Shown here one piece after another: positions 7,785 through 17,501 of a stretch of 64,000 bases of DNA. The stretch comes from Gammaproteobacteria bacterium (GTDB lineage Bacteria; Pseudomonadota; Gammaproteobacteria; Magnimaribacterales; Magnimaribacteraceae), in contig SGZM01000001.1 in assembly GCA_004214065.1 (NCBI GenBank), positions 1 through 64,000 of the forward strand, in the 5' to 3' direction. The notes beneath the pieces are model-generated. The model searched no databases. It worked only from the letters and a program-made list of their open reading frames with translations, and was not told where the DNA came from. The first letter of the stretch is position 1; every line of letters starts with the position of its first letter. Made by a program: the position numbers and the translations under genes.

Positions 7785-9837
7785 GCTTAAAGAACTTCAA
7801 AATAATCTATATAAGAATATCATAAAGTTCTTATTTCTTTGCGCGGTTATCACATGCAACCCGTTTTTACATAGTGGAGAGCAATATTACGATAGTAATT
7901 CAAATATAACTTTAATAAGTAACACGCAATCTATTCAGCCTAACGGAAAACTCATTGTTGGCATTAAATTTGAACTTGAAGAAGGCTGGCACACCTATTG
8001 GAAAAATCCTGGAGATGCAGGAGAAGGGGCTTCCATCGCATGGGATTTATCTGAAGGGCTCACTGCCTCTAAAGTTCTTTGGCCAGGTCCTGAAAGGATC
8101 CCGGTAGAACCCTTAATGACCTTTGGTTATAACGATGAAGTCATATTGTTAACAGAAATTTCATCTGATGAGAACGTACAGTTTCCATTAAATATTCAAG
8201 CTCAGGTCGGTTGGTTTACTTGTAAAGAAATATGTATTCCTCAAGAAGGAATTGTTGAGCTTAAGATTGCAAATGGCGATTTTATTCCTTCAAAAAATAA
8301 TGAAGAAATTAATAATTACTTAGAGTCAGTGCCAACTCGCTTCAATCAGGAGTACAGAGTTGAAAAACTTGATGATAAATATTTTCTGCTGACAGACATA
8401 GATAATGGAAAGCATTTTGACGATATTTATTTCTTTCCAAATGAGTATGGATTAACCAGCTATACCGAAGATCAAATTTATGAAAAAAATCTTAATAGCT
8501 TTACTCTAGAGATTAAAGCCTCCAAAGCGAAACTAAATTTAGATAGATTTGAGGGTGTAATAGAAACATTAAACTCTGATGGTAAAAACTATTATGAAAT
8601 CTCTTTTCCACTACAAAATAAAGTTAAGGATGATAGTCAAAATATAGTTTTATTAATACTTTTTGCATTCATTGGAGGCTTAATTCTAAACATCATGCCG
8701 TGTGTATTTCCGATACTTAGTATCAAAATACTCAGATTTGTTGAATATAGCGAGAACTCTTCCAGCCAAACTTATAAATTTGGTTTATTTTATAGTTTAG
8801 GGGTAATCTTAAGTTTTCTACTAATTGCATTTACTCTATTAGCCTTTAAATCTAGTGGGGAAGTAATAGGTTGGGGATTTCAACTTCAATACCCACTTGT
8901 TATTGCAATACTCTTCTACTTATTTGTTGCTTTAGGATTTATGTTCATGAGCAATCTAGTATTTGGAAGTCAACTAGGACAATTAAGTGTTGCAGCTCAA
9001 GTTAAAAATGAATCCTTAGAGTCCTTTTTAACCGGTATCTTGGCAGTTGTTGTTGCCTCACCCTGTACCGCTCCTTTTATGGGTTCAGCTATAGGATTTG
9101 CTCTATTACAGCCTAGCTTAAACTCCATATTCATATTTTTAAGTTTGGGAATCGGTTTTGCACTCCCTTATTTAATTCTCAGTATCAAACCTGCACTACT
9201 ATCTTTTTTACCAAAGCCAGGTGCCTGGATGGAAACATTTAAACAATTCATGGCATTTCCAATGTGGGCTTCAGCTCTCTGGTTGCTTTGGGTCTTAAGT
9301 GGTCAAGTAGATCCCGATACAGTAATCCTTGTGTTGATTGGTGGTTTATCTATTAGCCTAGCTTTATGGTTACTGGAGAGGAATACTTCTGAAATACTGT
9401 TTTTTAAATGGTTAGTAAGACTTGCAGTTCTAGTTATATTTGCAGTTTCAATTTGGATCCTTCCAACTTCTTATAGCACTCAAACTTCACAAAATCAGCA
9501 GGATATAACTTATAGCGAGGAACTATTAACGGAATATAGAGATGATAATGAACTTATTTTCTTAAATTTCACAGCGGATTGGTGCATCACTTGTAAGGTC
9601 AACGAAAGTGTAGCTCTCAACTCAGAAGAAGTAAAAGCGTTGATAAAACAAAAGAATATCAAGTATTTAGAAGCTGATTGGACAAGAAAAAATGAAGCTA
9701 TAGCAAAAAAATTAGAGGAATTTGGTAGGTCTGGAGTTCCGTTATATCTGCTGTACCCTTCAACAGGAAAACCAATTATCTTGCCTGAAATTCTAACTGA
9801 GGATATTCTATTAAATTATTTAAATGAGTTAGGATAA
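7783..9837 (+). CDS. Thiol:disulfide interchange protein, ScsB/DsbD family
   Basis: A transmembrane reductase that passes electrons from cytoplasmic thioredoxin to the periplasm. The start is taken at 7783 because it opens a hydrophobic signal sequence (NIIKFLFLCAVITC). The ScsB-type N-terminal domain (GWHTYWKNPGDAGEG, WFTCKEICIPQ) covers about residues 30-270. Eight or nine membrane helices carry the redox cysteines MPCVFP and SPCTAPF. A C-terminal thioredoxin domain has ADWCITCK (codons near 9583-9594). All redox cysteines are present. The stop overlaps the next ATG (TAATG), linking it to the thioredoxin-like gene downstream. Confidence 0.92.
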   Translation: MLKELQNNLYKNIIKFLFLCAVITCNPFLHSGEQYYDSNSNITLISNTQSIQPNGKLIVGIKFELEEGWHTYWKNPGDAGEGASIAWDLSEGLTASKVLWPGPERIPVEPLMTFGYNDEVILLTEISSDENVQFPLNIQAQVGWFTCKEICIPQEGIVELKIANGDFIPSKNNEEINNYLESVPTRFNQEYRVEKLDDKYFLLTDIDNGKHFDDIYFFPNEYGLTSYTEDQIYEKNLNSFTLEIKASKAKLNLDRFEGVIETLNSDGKNYYEISFPLQNKVKDDSQNIVLLILFAFIGGLILNIMPCVFPILSIKILRFVEYSENSSSQTYKFGLFYSLGVILSFLLIAFTLLAFKSSGEVIGWGFQLQYPLVIAILFYLFVALGFMFMSNLVFGSQLGQLSVAAQVKNESLESFLTGILAVVVASPCTAPFMGSAIGFALLQPSLNSIFIFLSLGIGFALPYLILSIKPALLSFLPKPGAWMETFKQFMAFPMWASALWLLWVLSGQVDPDTVILVLIGGLSISLALWLLERNTSEILFFKWLVRLAVLVIFAVSIWILPTSYSTQTSQNQQDITYSEELLTEYRDDNELIFLNFTADWCITCKVNESVALNSEEVKALIKQKNIKYLEADWTRKNEAIAKKLEEFGRSGVPLYLLYPSTGKPIILPEILTEDILLNYLNELG

Positions 9838-10448
9838 TGAATAGACTACTGATATCTTTTGCTTCCCTTTTATTATTTTCTCAATCCTTTTATGGATACG
9901 TAAATAATGAAGAAGCTTCACCTAATTTCATGCTATCAAATAGTTATGGAGAAGAAATATCTCTGAATTCATTCAAAGGAAAAAAAGTTATTCTAGAATG
10001 GACAAACCATGGTTGTCCTTTTGTTGCAAAACATTATAAAACTGGAAACATGCAAGCTAGCCAAAGTTTTGCGTTAGAAGAAGATGTGATTTGGTTGAGT
10101 ATTATTTCTTCAGCTCCAGGGACACAAGGATATGTTTCTCCTGAAGAAGCAAATATATTGACTTCAACAAGAAATGCCTCTCCTTCTCATGTTCTTTTAG
10201 ATCCAACTGGATCAGTTGGTAAGATGTTTGACGCTAAAACAACGCCTCATATGTATATCATCGATGAAAAGGGATTAATGAAGTACCAAGGAGCTATTGA
10301 CGATGCTGGCGGAAGAGGCTTCATGTTCAAAGACCTCCTAAAAGCAAAAAACTATGTATTAGAAGGACTTAACGAGCTTAAGGCCGGTAAAGCAGTATCA
10401 TCTCCAATTACCAAGCCTTATGGTTGCTCCGTTAAATACGCTTCATAA
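9837..10448 (+). CDS. Exported thioredoxin-fold/redoxin protein
   Basis: A 203-residue AhpC/TSA-like thioredoxin-fold protein with an N-terminal signal peptide (MNRLLISFASLLLFSQSFYG). The active region is EWTNHGCPFVAKHY, with one cysteine in the CxxV position rather than CxxC, followed by TTPHMYIIDEKG with the cis-proline. Its overlap with the ScsB/DsbD gene suggests it is the periplasmic partner reduced by that protein. Whether it acts as a peroxidase or reductase cannot be told from the sequence. Confidence 0.8.
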   Translation: MNRLLISFASLLLFSQSFYGYVNNEEASPNFMLSNSYGEEISLNSFKGKKVILEWTNHGCPFVAKHYKTGNMQASQSFALEEDVIWLSIISSAPGTQGYVSPEEANILTSTRNASPSHVLLDPTGSVGKMFDAKTTPHMYIIDEKGLMKYQGAIDDAGGRGFMFKDLLKAKNYVLEGLNELKAGKAVSSPITKPYGCSVKYAS

Positions 10449-10453
10449 ATTTT

Positions 10454-10780
10454 CTATTCTGGCGCTTTAAATACTGAACCTAATTTCTGACCCAATCCCA
10501 TGTCTCCAGAAAATTTAACCTTGCCTTGCATGAAAGCCCCCATAGCGGCTTGTTGATCGCCAGAAAATACTTTCTCCATGGTCTCTTGGCTATCGAAAGT
10601 AAGGGTTAACCCAGGGTCATCATGATTACCTTCTTCTACTGCTAAAGCTCCGTCATTTATATCAACATAAAAGTTCGTTAGATCTTCGATATTAATTTGA
10701 ATTGTGGCTTCAATTCCTTTAGAACCATCTGAGTCGAATGCAGTTTCAAGTCCCGTTTTTAATTCTTCAAAAGTTGCCAT
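10454..10780 (-). CDS. SCP2 sterol-binding domain protein
   Basis: A 108-residue single-domain protein of the SCP-2 fold, a lipid or acyl-CoA carrier/chaperone. Typical features are DINDGALAVEEGNHDDPGLT in the middle and the C-terminal FSGDQQAAMGAFMQGKVKFS with the conserved M-x-G-K-x-K-x-x-G-D motif. It is convergent with the thioredoxin-fold gene (5-nt gap) and divergent from the second PhyH gene. The acyl-CoA enzymes elsewhere in the window make a lipid-handling role plausible. Confidence 0.88.
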   Translation of the reverse strand: MATFEELKTGLETAFDSDGSKGIEATIQINIEDLTNFYVDINDGALAVEEGNHDDPGLTLTFDSQETMEKVFSGDQQAAMGAFMQGKVKFSGDMGLGQKLGSVFKAPE

Positions 10781-10841
10781 ATTTACTCCATTTAATTTAT
10801 GTTGAGTAATCTTCTCAAATTAAGGACACTTAAACCACCTT

Positions 10842-11756
10842 ATGTTCAACAAAATTGGTAAAATTTTTATCATGGAAAGAAAAGATATAGATCAAGATTC
10901 AAAAAATGAATTTTCGAATAAGGTAAATGAGCAAGCAGGGAGAACTTCTCTTCATAAGATAGAAAATACTCAGTTCATGACAGAAGATCAGAAAAGAAGC
11001 TGGAATGAATGTGGATATATATTAGTTCCTAATTTTGTTGAAGAAGGTTTCTGTAATGAAATGAATGATGCTGTAATCGATATTATAAAATCTATAGTTC
11101 CTGAAGATGGAGCCTTTAGTCATGCCTACGCAGGAGATGGCCACATAGCTATAAGAGAAATGAAACCTAGTCCTAATGCTACAAAGATAGAAGATGAAAT
11201 CTCAAAGCTATTCCGAATACACTCTAAAGGTATTTTTAATCAGTTCATAAGAGGTGAAACTTTATGCAATTTATTAGAGGATATCTTAGGGCCAAATATT
11301 GACTGTTTCTTAAGCCAGTTTATTTTTAAGAATCCTGGGGCATGGGGTCAGCCTTGGCATCAAGATTCTTCTTATTTCCCTTTTGACAGAGAACCACAAG
11401 TAGCAGCTTGGCTTGCTACAAGTGAAGCAACATTGGAAAATGGATGCCTTGTTGTCCTACCTGGTTCACACCAAGAAAGTCTTCATGATCATCTCCCAGA
11501 TGAAAGAGAAGGATCAAACTACGGATATACTGAAATTAAAGATCATGACTTTAGTCAAGAAACACCTATGACCTTAAATAAAGGCGATCTATTGTTATTT
11601 CATAGTTTTTTAATGCATAAGTCATTTGATAATAAATCTAATTCAAGAAGAACTGCCATGGTTTATCACTTTGCTGAAACTGGAACAGGGTATGGAGAAG
11701 TAGACAGCCCAACAAATGAATGGATCTCAATAAGAGGAAGAGGTTTGAATGCTTAG
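10842..11756 (+). CDS. Phytanoyl-CoA dioxygenase (PhyH) family protein
   Basis: A second Fe(II)/2-oxoglutarate oxygenase, up to 304 residues. The iron ligands are H-x-D in QPWHQDSSYFPFD (near residue 176) and a distal His in LLFHSFLMHKSF (near 255), with RR following as the likely 2-oxoglutarate anchor. The start is uncertain: the ATG at 10842 gives an odd basic leader, and the ATG at 10872 (MERKDIDQ) is equally possible; neither has a good Shine-Dalgarno. It overlaps the DUF3604 gene by 8 nt, so the two probably act together. It is not closely similar to the PhyH protein at 6933. Confidence 0.87.
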   Translation: MFNKIGKIFIMERKDIDQDSKNEFSNKVNEQAGRTSLHKIENTQFMTEDQKRSWNECGYILVPNFVEEGFCNEMNDAVIDIIKSIVPEDGAFSHAYAGDGHIAIREMKPSPNATKIEDEISKLFRIHSKGIFNQFIRGETLCNLLEDILGPNIDCFLSQFIFKNPGAWGQPWHQDSSYFPFDREPQVAAWLATSEATLENGCLVVLPGSHQESLHDHLPDEREGSNYGYTEIKDHDFSQETPMTLNKGDLLLFHSFLMHKSFDNKSNSRRTAMVYHFAETGTGYGEVDSPTNEWISIRGRGLNA

Positions 11757-13839
11757 ATTTTTAAAGTGGACTGGAATAATCTTAAGTCCTTTCATTCTTA
11801 TTTTTCTTTATGTGTATATATCTTCTTCAGGCTTAATAGGTGAGCTACCTGAAGATGGAGAGTTGGTTTATTCACCAAGACCAATAGATGTTAATTCCCT
11901 TACCGAAAAGCAGATATTTTTTGGAGATCTACATGTTCATACTACCTTTTCTCAAGATGCTTTTCTCTTTAGCCTTCCAATGCTGCAGGGTGAAGGGGCC
12001 CACCCGCCTTCAGATGCATGTAATTTTGCTCGTTTCTGCTCGTCTTTAGATTTTTTTTCAATCACGGATCACGCTGAAGGCATGACAAAAAAAATGTGGG
12101 ATGACAGTATTGAATCTATAAGAAATTGCGATGCTATTTCAGAAGGTGTCAATAAAGATCTGGTGGTATTTGCAGGATGGGAATGGACGCAGATGGGCCT
12201 CTCACCGGACACTCATTTCGGTCATAAGAATGTTATCCTGAGAGACCTAGACAATGTCCCTGATGTCCCAATAGGAGCTGGCTTAACAGGTTTAGATTTA
12301 TTAATAGAAAATGATCTAACTCCCTTCTTACCTCTTGTAGCTGATTTTCCTCCAGAATCAATTGATTTTGATTTTCTTAAATTTAGAGAAGAAAGTTATT
12401 CAATTCCATTTTGTGATGAGAATATGCAGGAAGATCAAGAATGCAAAGAAAGGGCTAAAACTCCTAAAGAACTCTTTAGTAAAATTGATGAGTTGGGATT
12501 AGAGGCAATCGTAATACCTCATGGAACTTCTTGGGGAATACATTCACCACCTAATTCTAAAATGAGCTCGCAGCTTTCTAATGATAATCATGATCCTGAA
12601 AAACAAAGGCTCATGGAAGTCTATTCAGGTCATGGTAATTCTGAGATCTATAAAAATTTTAAACATTCTGAAGAACTGTCTTCTGGAAAGTTCAAGTGCC
12701 CTCTTCCTACTGATGGATTTGAACCATGCTGCTGGAGGGCAGGAGAAATTGTTAATGAACAATGTTTGAAAGAAACTGGTCTAGCCTGTAATGATAAGGC
12801 CGATCAAATAAGAGAGGAATTTGCTAATAATGCTTCTAGCTTATTAAGATTCGGACTGGTTAAAGATGCTACAGAAGAAGATTGGAAACAATGTGGACAG
12901 CTAAAGGACTCTTTCCTTCCAGCTTATACATATAGACCTGCTATGAGCGCACAAGCTGCATTAGCCTCTCAAGTTAGAACTGGAGATGTTTTAAATTCAT
13001 TTAAATTAGGCTTAATCGGCTCAACGGATAACCATAAAGCTAGAGCAGGTTCAGGTTATAAAGAATTTGCGAGAAAATCTATGGGAGATTCTTGGGGTGC
13101 TAAGGATCACCTTACTTGGATACTGCCTCCCGAGAGAGGAGCTTCTTTTTACTCTACAGGAGGCCTAGTAGCTGTTCATTCAGATAAACTTGAACGAAAC
13201 AATATCTATAATTCTTTGTACGAAAGAGAAGTATATGCAACATCTGGCGAGCGAATTCTTCTTTGGTTTAATCTTCTAGAAGATGACCAAGAAATACCTA
13301 TGGGTAGCGAATTTTCTACTTCTAATAATCCTAACTTTGAAGTTAGAGCAGTAGGATCTTATAAACAATTACCAGGATGTCCAGACTACGTTAATAACGC
13401 GATGCCTAAAGAGGAAATTTCAAGACTTTGCCTGAATGAGTGCTATAACCCGAGCAATGAGAGACATTTAATCGATAGAATAGAGGTAATTAAAATTAAG
13501 CCTTCTGAAGACTTAAGTTCTATAGATCAATCAATACAAGACCCCTGGCAGGTTTTTGAGTGTGAAGACAAAGGTCAAGGTTGTGCTGTTTCCTTTCAAG
13601 ATGAGTCTTATAAAAAAGACAAGGTAAGTTCTGTTTACTACGTCAGAGCTATTCAAGAGGAAACTGATGCAGTTGGAGGAGACCCATTACGTTGCGAGTT
13701 CAATGATCAAGGAGAATGTGTAAAAATTAAACCCTGTTACGCAAGCGGACCAGATTTTGAACCTACAGATGATTGTTTGGCACCTATTGGCGAGAGAGCT
13801 TGGTCATCACCAATTTTCTTAAATTATCTCAACCTCTAG
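11749..13839 (+). CDS. DUF3604 domain protein, membrane-anchored
   Basis: A 696-residue protein with an N-terminal hydrophobic anchor (residues 5-25) and a large extracytoplasmic domain. The FFGDLHVHTTFSQDAF motif (57-72) resembles the metal-binding DxHxH of PHP-type phosphoesterases, and later FSITDHAEG and GSTDNHKARAGSG are further conserved DUF3604 metal-site motifs. Many cysteines in the C-terminal half suggest disulfides and hence periplasmic exposure. Function is not established; it is probably a hydrolase. It overlaps the upstream PhyH gene by 8 nt. Confidence 0.85.
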   Translation: MLRFLKWTGIILSPFILIFLYVYISSSGLIGELPEDGELVYSPRPIDVNSLTEKQIFFGDLHVHTTFSQDAFLFSLPMLQGEGAHPPSDACNFARFCSSLDFFSITDHAEGMTKKMWDDSIESIRNCDAISEGVNKDLVVFAGWEWTQMGLSPDTHFGHKNVILRDLDNVPDVPIGAGLTGLDLLIENDLTPFLPLVADFPPESIDFDFLKFREESYSIPFCDENMQEDQECKERAKTPKELFSKIDELGLEAIVIPHGTSWGIHSPPNSKMSSQLSNDNHDPEKQRLMEVYSGHGNSEIYKNFKHSEELSSGKFKCPLPTDGFEPCCWRAGEIVNEQCLKETGLACNDKADQIREEFANNASSLLRFGLVKDATEEDWKQCGQLKDSFLPAYTYRPAMSAQAALASQVRTGDVLNSFKLGLIGSTDNHKARAGSGYKEFARKSMGDSWGAKDHLTWILPPERGASFYSTGGLVAVHSDKLERNNIYNSLYEREVYATSGERILLWFNLLEDDQEIPMGSEFSTSNNPNFEVRAVGSYKQLPGCPDYVNNAMPKEEISRLCLNECYNPSNERHLIDRIEVIKIKPSEDLSSIDQSIQDPWQVFECEDKGQGCAVSFQDESYKKDKVSSVYYVRAIQEETDAVGGDPLRCEFNDQGECVKIKPCYASGPDFEPTDDCLAPIGERAWSSPIFLNYLNL

Positions 13840-13877
13840 TAAAGGTGTTAATATGTCTCACTATAATTAATTAATAG

Positions 13878-14891
13878 ATGGATTTTAGCGGTAATCATAT
13901 CCTTTCTATAGATCAATTCGATCGTGCAGATATAGAAAAATTATTCTCCGTAGCGGACAATCTAGAAGCTTTTGCTTCAAAACAAAAAATAACCAGAGTT
14001 CTTGAAGGGGCTATATTAGGCAATATGTTTTTTGAACCAAGTACCCGAACCAGAATTAGTTTCGGGGCTTCTTTTAATCTTCTTGGTGGAAATGTTAGAG
14101 AGATAACTGAGGTTGGAAGCTCTTCTCTAGCAAAAGGAGAATCCCTTGCAGATACCGCTCAAGTATTAAGTGGATACAGCGATATTATTGTCATGAGGCA
14201 TCCAGAAAATGGATCGGTCCAAAAGTTTGCTGAAGCTAGCCGTGTTCCTGTAATCAATGCAGGTGATGGCTCTAATGAACATCCTTCGCAAGCCCTACTT
14301 GATCTTTACACGATTCAGAAAGAATTATCACAGAACAATAAATCTTTAGATAGTCTGAGAATAGCCCTAGTGGGCGATCTAAAGTATGGAAGAGCGGTCC
14401 ATTCTTTATGCAAAATTCTCTCTCTATATTCAAATGTTAAATTGAATCTGATATCACCTGAAGAGCTTAAACTTCCTAAAGATATTTTAAATCAGCTAAA
14501 CAATTCAGGAGCTAACGTTGTACAAACAGAAAACTTAGAAGAAGGAATTTCTGAAGTAGACATTATCTACGTAACTAGAGTTCAAGAAGAAAGGTTTAAC
14601 AATAAGCAAGATGCTAATAAATATAGGGGCCTTTTGAGTCTCAATCAGTCAATTTATACAGCAAATTGTGAGCCTAATACTGTGATCATGCACCCTCTTC
14701 CAAGAGATTCTAGAAGCGATGCCAATGAATTAGACAGTGACTTATATGCTAATCCAAATTTAGCTATATTCAGGCAGGCAGATAATGGAGTAGTTATTAG
14801 AATGGCTATGTTTGCCCTAGTCCTAGGAGTTGAAGAGAAAATAGAAGATACGTCTAAACCTGTTAATTGGAAAGTGGGTTTGAATTCTTAA
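13878..14891 (+). CDS. pyrB: Aspartate carbamoyltransferase catalytic subunit
   Basis: Makes N-carbamoyl-L-aspartate from carbamoyl phosphate and aspartate in pyrimidine synthesis. Visible are the carbamoyl-phosphate loop FEPSTRTRISF (S55-R59 core), the mobile lysine loop SSLAKGES, EHPSQALLDLYT and MHPLPRDSR. At 337 residues it is a little longer than the E. coli chain (311). No pyrI or pyrC is adjacent, so regulation by a PyrI-like subunit cannot be judged here. The 3' end overlaps the convergent cystathionine gamma-lyase gene by 4 nt. Confidence 0.94.
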   Translation: MDFSGNHILSIDQFDRADIEKLFSVADNLEAFASKQKITRVLEGAILGNMFFEPSTRTRISFGASFNLLGGNVREITEVGSSSLAKGESLADTAQVLSGYSDIIVMRHPENGSVQKFAEASRVPVINAGDGSNEHPSQALLDLYTIQKELSQNNKSLDSLRIALVGDLKYGRAVHSLCKILSLYSNVKLNLISPEELKLPKDILNQLNNSGANVVQTENLEEGISEVDIIYVTRVQEERFNNKQDANKYRGLLSLNQSIYTANCEPNTVIMHPLPRDSRSDANELDSDLYANPNLAIFRQADNGVVIRMAMFALVLGVEEKIEDTSKPVNWKVGLNS

Positions 14892-16054
14892 TTTAAAGCA
14901 CCTTCAATATCTTCAATTAAATCCTCAAGCGCTTCTATGCCAACAGACAGCCTAACCAGTCCATCACTAATTCCTATTTCTTCTCTGACCTCTGGAGGTA
15001 TAGATGCATGTGTCATAATCGCTGGATGTTCAATAAGACTTTCTACTCCACCTAAACTTTCTGCAAGAGAGAATATTTCTGTTCTTTCTAAGAATATTTT
15101 TGCGCTGTCTAACCCACCCTTCAATACAACAGAGATCATTCCTCCAAATTCTCTCATTTGCTTCTTAGCTATGTCGTGCTGAGGATGGCTCTTTAAACCA
15201 GGATAAATTACTTTTTCAATTGAATCATGAGATTCTAAGTAAGTGGCTATTTGAAGGGCATTCGAACAATGCCTTTCCATTCTCACGGGAAGCGTCTTTA
15301 AACTTCTCAATAATAAAAAAGAGTCAAATGGGTTCATAATTGATCCAACTGCATTCTGAAGATACAGTAATTCACTGGCTAGTTGTTCTTGTCTGTCAGA
15401 GCAAACAACTACCCCTCCAATAAGGTCAGAGTGTCCATTTAAATATTTAGTAGCTGAGTGCACAACGATATCAAAACCAAAATCTAGTGGGTTTTGAACA
15501 AATGGCGAACAAAAGGTATTGTCACAGACCGAAATCAAATCATTATCTTTTGCAAATTTAGCAATTACTTCTAAATCAGCAATTTTTAAAAGAGGATTAG
15601 TGGGTGTTTCTATCCATATCATCTTCGTTTTATCAGTAATTGAAGATTCCAAGGTTTCAGGATCACTTAAATCACAGAAGGTAAAATCAAGACCTGCAGA
15701 ACGTTTTCTTACATTTTCAAAAAGTCTATAAGTACCTCCGTACAGGTCATCCATGGCTATGACATGATCTCCTGAAGAAAGTAGTTCTAGAACTGTTGCA
15801 CTAGCTGACATACCTGATGCAAAAGCGAAACCGTAAGTACTGCCTTCTAGATCAGCTATACAAGCCTCTAGTGCTTTCCTGGTTGGATTGACACTTCTTG
15901 AGTAATCATAACCTTTATGTACACCAGGGCTTTCTTGTACATAAGTAGAACTAGTATAAATGGGGGTCATAATCGCACCAGTAGTGGGGTCTGGCTCTTG
16001 CCCGGCATGTATGGCTCTTGTTTCGAAACCTTGTTTGGTATTTTTTTTAGTCAT
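14888..16054 (-). CDS. Cystathionine gamma-lyase / gamma-synthase family PLP enzyme
   Basis: A 388-residue Cys/Met metabolism PLP enzyme. The PLP lysine is in HSATKYLNGHSD (near residue 207); the phosphate-binding tyrosine/arginine motif is YDYSRSVNPTRKALE. The adjacent cystathionine beta-synthase (4 nt upstream on the same strand) argues for cystathionine gamma-lyase in reverse transsulfuration, making cysteine from methionine-derived cystathionine. Gamma-synthase activity cannot be excluded because the two activities share motifs. Confidence 0.88.
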   Translation of the reverse strand: MTKKNTKQGFETRAIHAGQEPDPTTGAIMTPIYTSSTYVQESPGVHKGYDYSRSVNPTRKALEACIADLEGSTYGFAFASGMSASATVLELLSSGDHVIAMDDLYGGTYRLFENVRKRSAGLDFTFCDLSDPETLESSITDKTKMIWIETPTNPLLKIADLEVIAKFAKDNDLISVCDNTFCSPFVQNPLDFGFDIVVHSATKYLNGHSDLIGGVVVCSDRQEQLASELLYLQNAVGSIMNPFDSFLLLRSLKTLPVRMERHCSNALQIATYLESHDSIEKVIYPGLKSHPQHDIAKKQMREFGGMISVVLKGGLDSAKIFLERTEIFSLAESLGGVESLIEHPAIMTHASIPPEVREEIGISDGLVRLSVGIEALEDLIEDIEGALN

Positions 16055-16058
16055 AAAG

Positions 16059-17441
16059 CTAATTTAATTTATTTCTATAATAGTTGATTAAATCAACTTT
16101 GGTTATGAAGCCAATGAAGGTTTGTTCTTCATAAATAATTGCTACCTTCCCTTCAGATAGGATAGCAAGCAGCTCTTCTTCAGAAGCATCGGATTGCAAT
16201 ATATCTAGTTTATCTATCATATGCATGGAGACTTCACTTGAAAATTCTGCCGGGTCTTTACTTACACAAAAAAGTAAATCTTCTTCATCTAAAACACCTA
16301 ATAATTCACCTTCATTGATTACTGGGATTTGAGAGATATCAGAAGCTCTCATACGATTATATGCAACAAGCAAAGAGTCCCCAGAAGTCACAGTGATCAT
16401 TTCCCCTTTATCAGCTCGCCTATTGATTAAGTCTCTTAAGTCACCAAACTTTTCAAGATCAAGAAGATTATTGTCATGCAACCAGGATTTGTTAAATGCC
16501 TTAGATAAATATTTATTACCGGTATCACAAATAAAGGTAACGACATTTTTATGTTCTTTTTGCTTTCTACACCATTTCGCTGCCGCTGCAACCAACGTAC
16601 CGGTAGACGATCCCCCTAGGATGCCCTCTTCTTTTAATAAAACTTGAAGCACTTCGAACGCTTCTTTATCAGATACAGTCTCCGCATCATCCATAAGAGA
16701 TAGTTCAAAGTTATTGGGTATAAAATCTTCGCCAACTCCTTCAACCAACCAGCTACCGCCTTCATATGAATATTCTCCTTTAAGAATTGCATCAGCAACG
16801 ATTGAACCTTCAGGATCAGCAGCAACCATACTTATGGAAGGATCTTGAGATTTAAAATATTCCGCCAGTCCAGTAAGTGTTCCGCCGGACCCAACCCCAG
16901 CCACTACAGCATCTATATTGCCTCCCATCTGCTCCCAAATCTCTGGTGCAGTGCCTGTTCTATGCGCCAGTGGATTTGCAGGGTTTGAAAACTGATTAGC
17001 TAAAAAGGCACCAGGCGTTTCACTAAGAATTTTTCTAGCTAAGTCTTGATAATATTCAGGATGTCCTTCTGGAACATCTGATCGAGTTAAGACTATTTCA
17101 GCTCCAAGTCCTTCTAGGTGTAAGATTTTCTCTCTGCTCATTTTGTCAGGTATGACAAGAATAATCCTGTACCCCTTCAAGGCAGCAATTAGAGCCAAAC
17201 CAATGCCAGTATTGCCAGCAGTAGCTTCAATAATAGTTCCTCCAGGTTTTAGTTCTCCAGATTTCTCAGCTTCTTCAATGATTGAAAGTCCAATTCGATC
17301 TTTAATAGAGCCGCCAGGATTATTAGATTCTAACTTAACATACAAGTCGCATGGTCCAGTATCAAGTGACTTTAACTTAAGAATAGGTGTGTTCCCAATT
17401 AGATCAATTAGAGATTCTGTAATATCCATATCTTTTTTCAT
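16059..17441 (-). CDS. Cystathionine beta-synthase with C-terminal CBS pair
   Basis: Condenses homocysteine and serine to cystathionine. The start is the ATG at 17441 (MKKDMDITES), giving about 460 residues. The PLP lysine is K47 in NNPGGSIKDRIG; the phosphate cup GVGSGGTLTG and GGSSTGTL follow. A C-terminal Bateman module (two CBS motifs, about residues 325-455) suggests adenosyl-ligand control, as in eukaryotic enzymes. There is no N-terminal heme-binding extension. It pairs with the gamma-lyase gene 4 nt downstream. A plain cysteine synthase lacks the CBS domains, which favours this call. Confidence 0.9.
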   Translation of the reverse strand: MKKDMDITESLIDLIGNTPILKLKSLDTGPCDLYVKLESNNPGGSIKDRIGLSIIEEAEKSGELKPGGTIIEATAGNTGIGLALIAALKGYRIILVIPDKMSREKILHLEGLGAEIVLTRSDVPEGHPEYYQDLARKILSETPGAFLANQFSNPANPLAHRTGTAPEIWEQMGGNIDAVVAGVGSGGTLTGLAEYFKSQDPSISMVAADPEGSIVADAILKGEYSYEGGSWLVEGVGEDFIPNNFELSLMDDAETVSDKEAFEVLQVLLKEEGILGGSSTGTLVAAAAKWCRKQKEHKNVVTFICDTGNKYLSKAFNKSWLHDNNLLDLEKFGDLRDLINRRADKGEMITVTSGDSLLVAYNRMRASDISQIPVINEGELLGVLDEEDLLFCVSKDPAEFSSEVSMHMIDKLDILQSDASEEELLAILSEGKVAIIYEEQTFIGFITKVDLINYYRNKLN

Positions 17442-17501
17442 AATGTACAATTTTTACATTAAATTAAACAAAATGATACGCAGCAATATGGAGGTGAGAT
17501 C

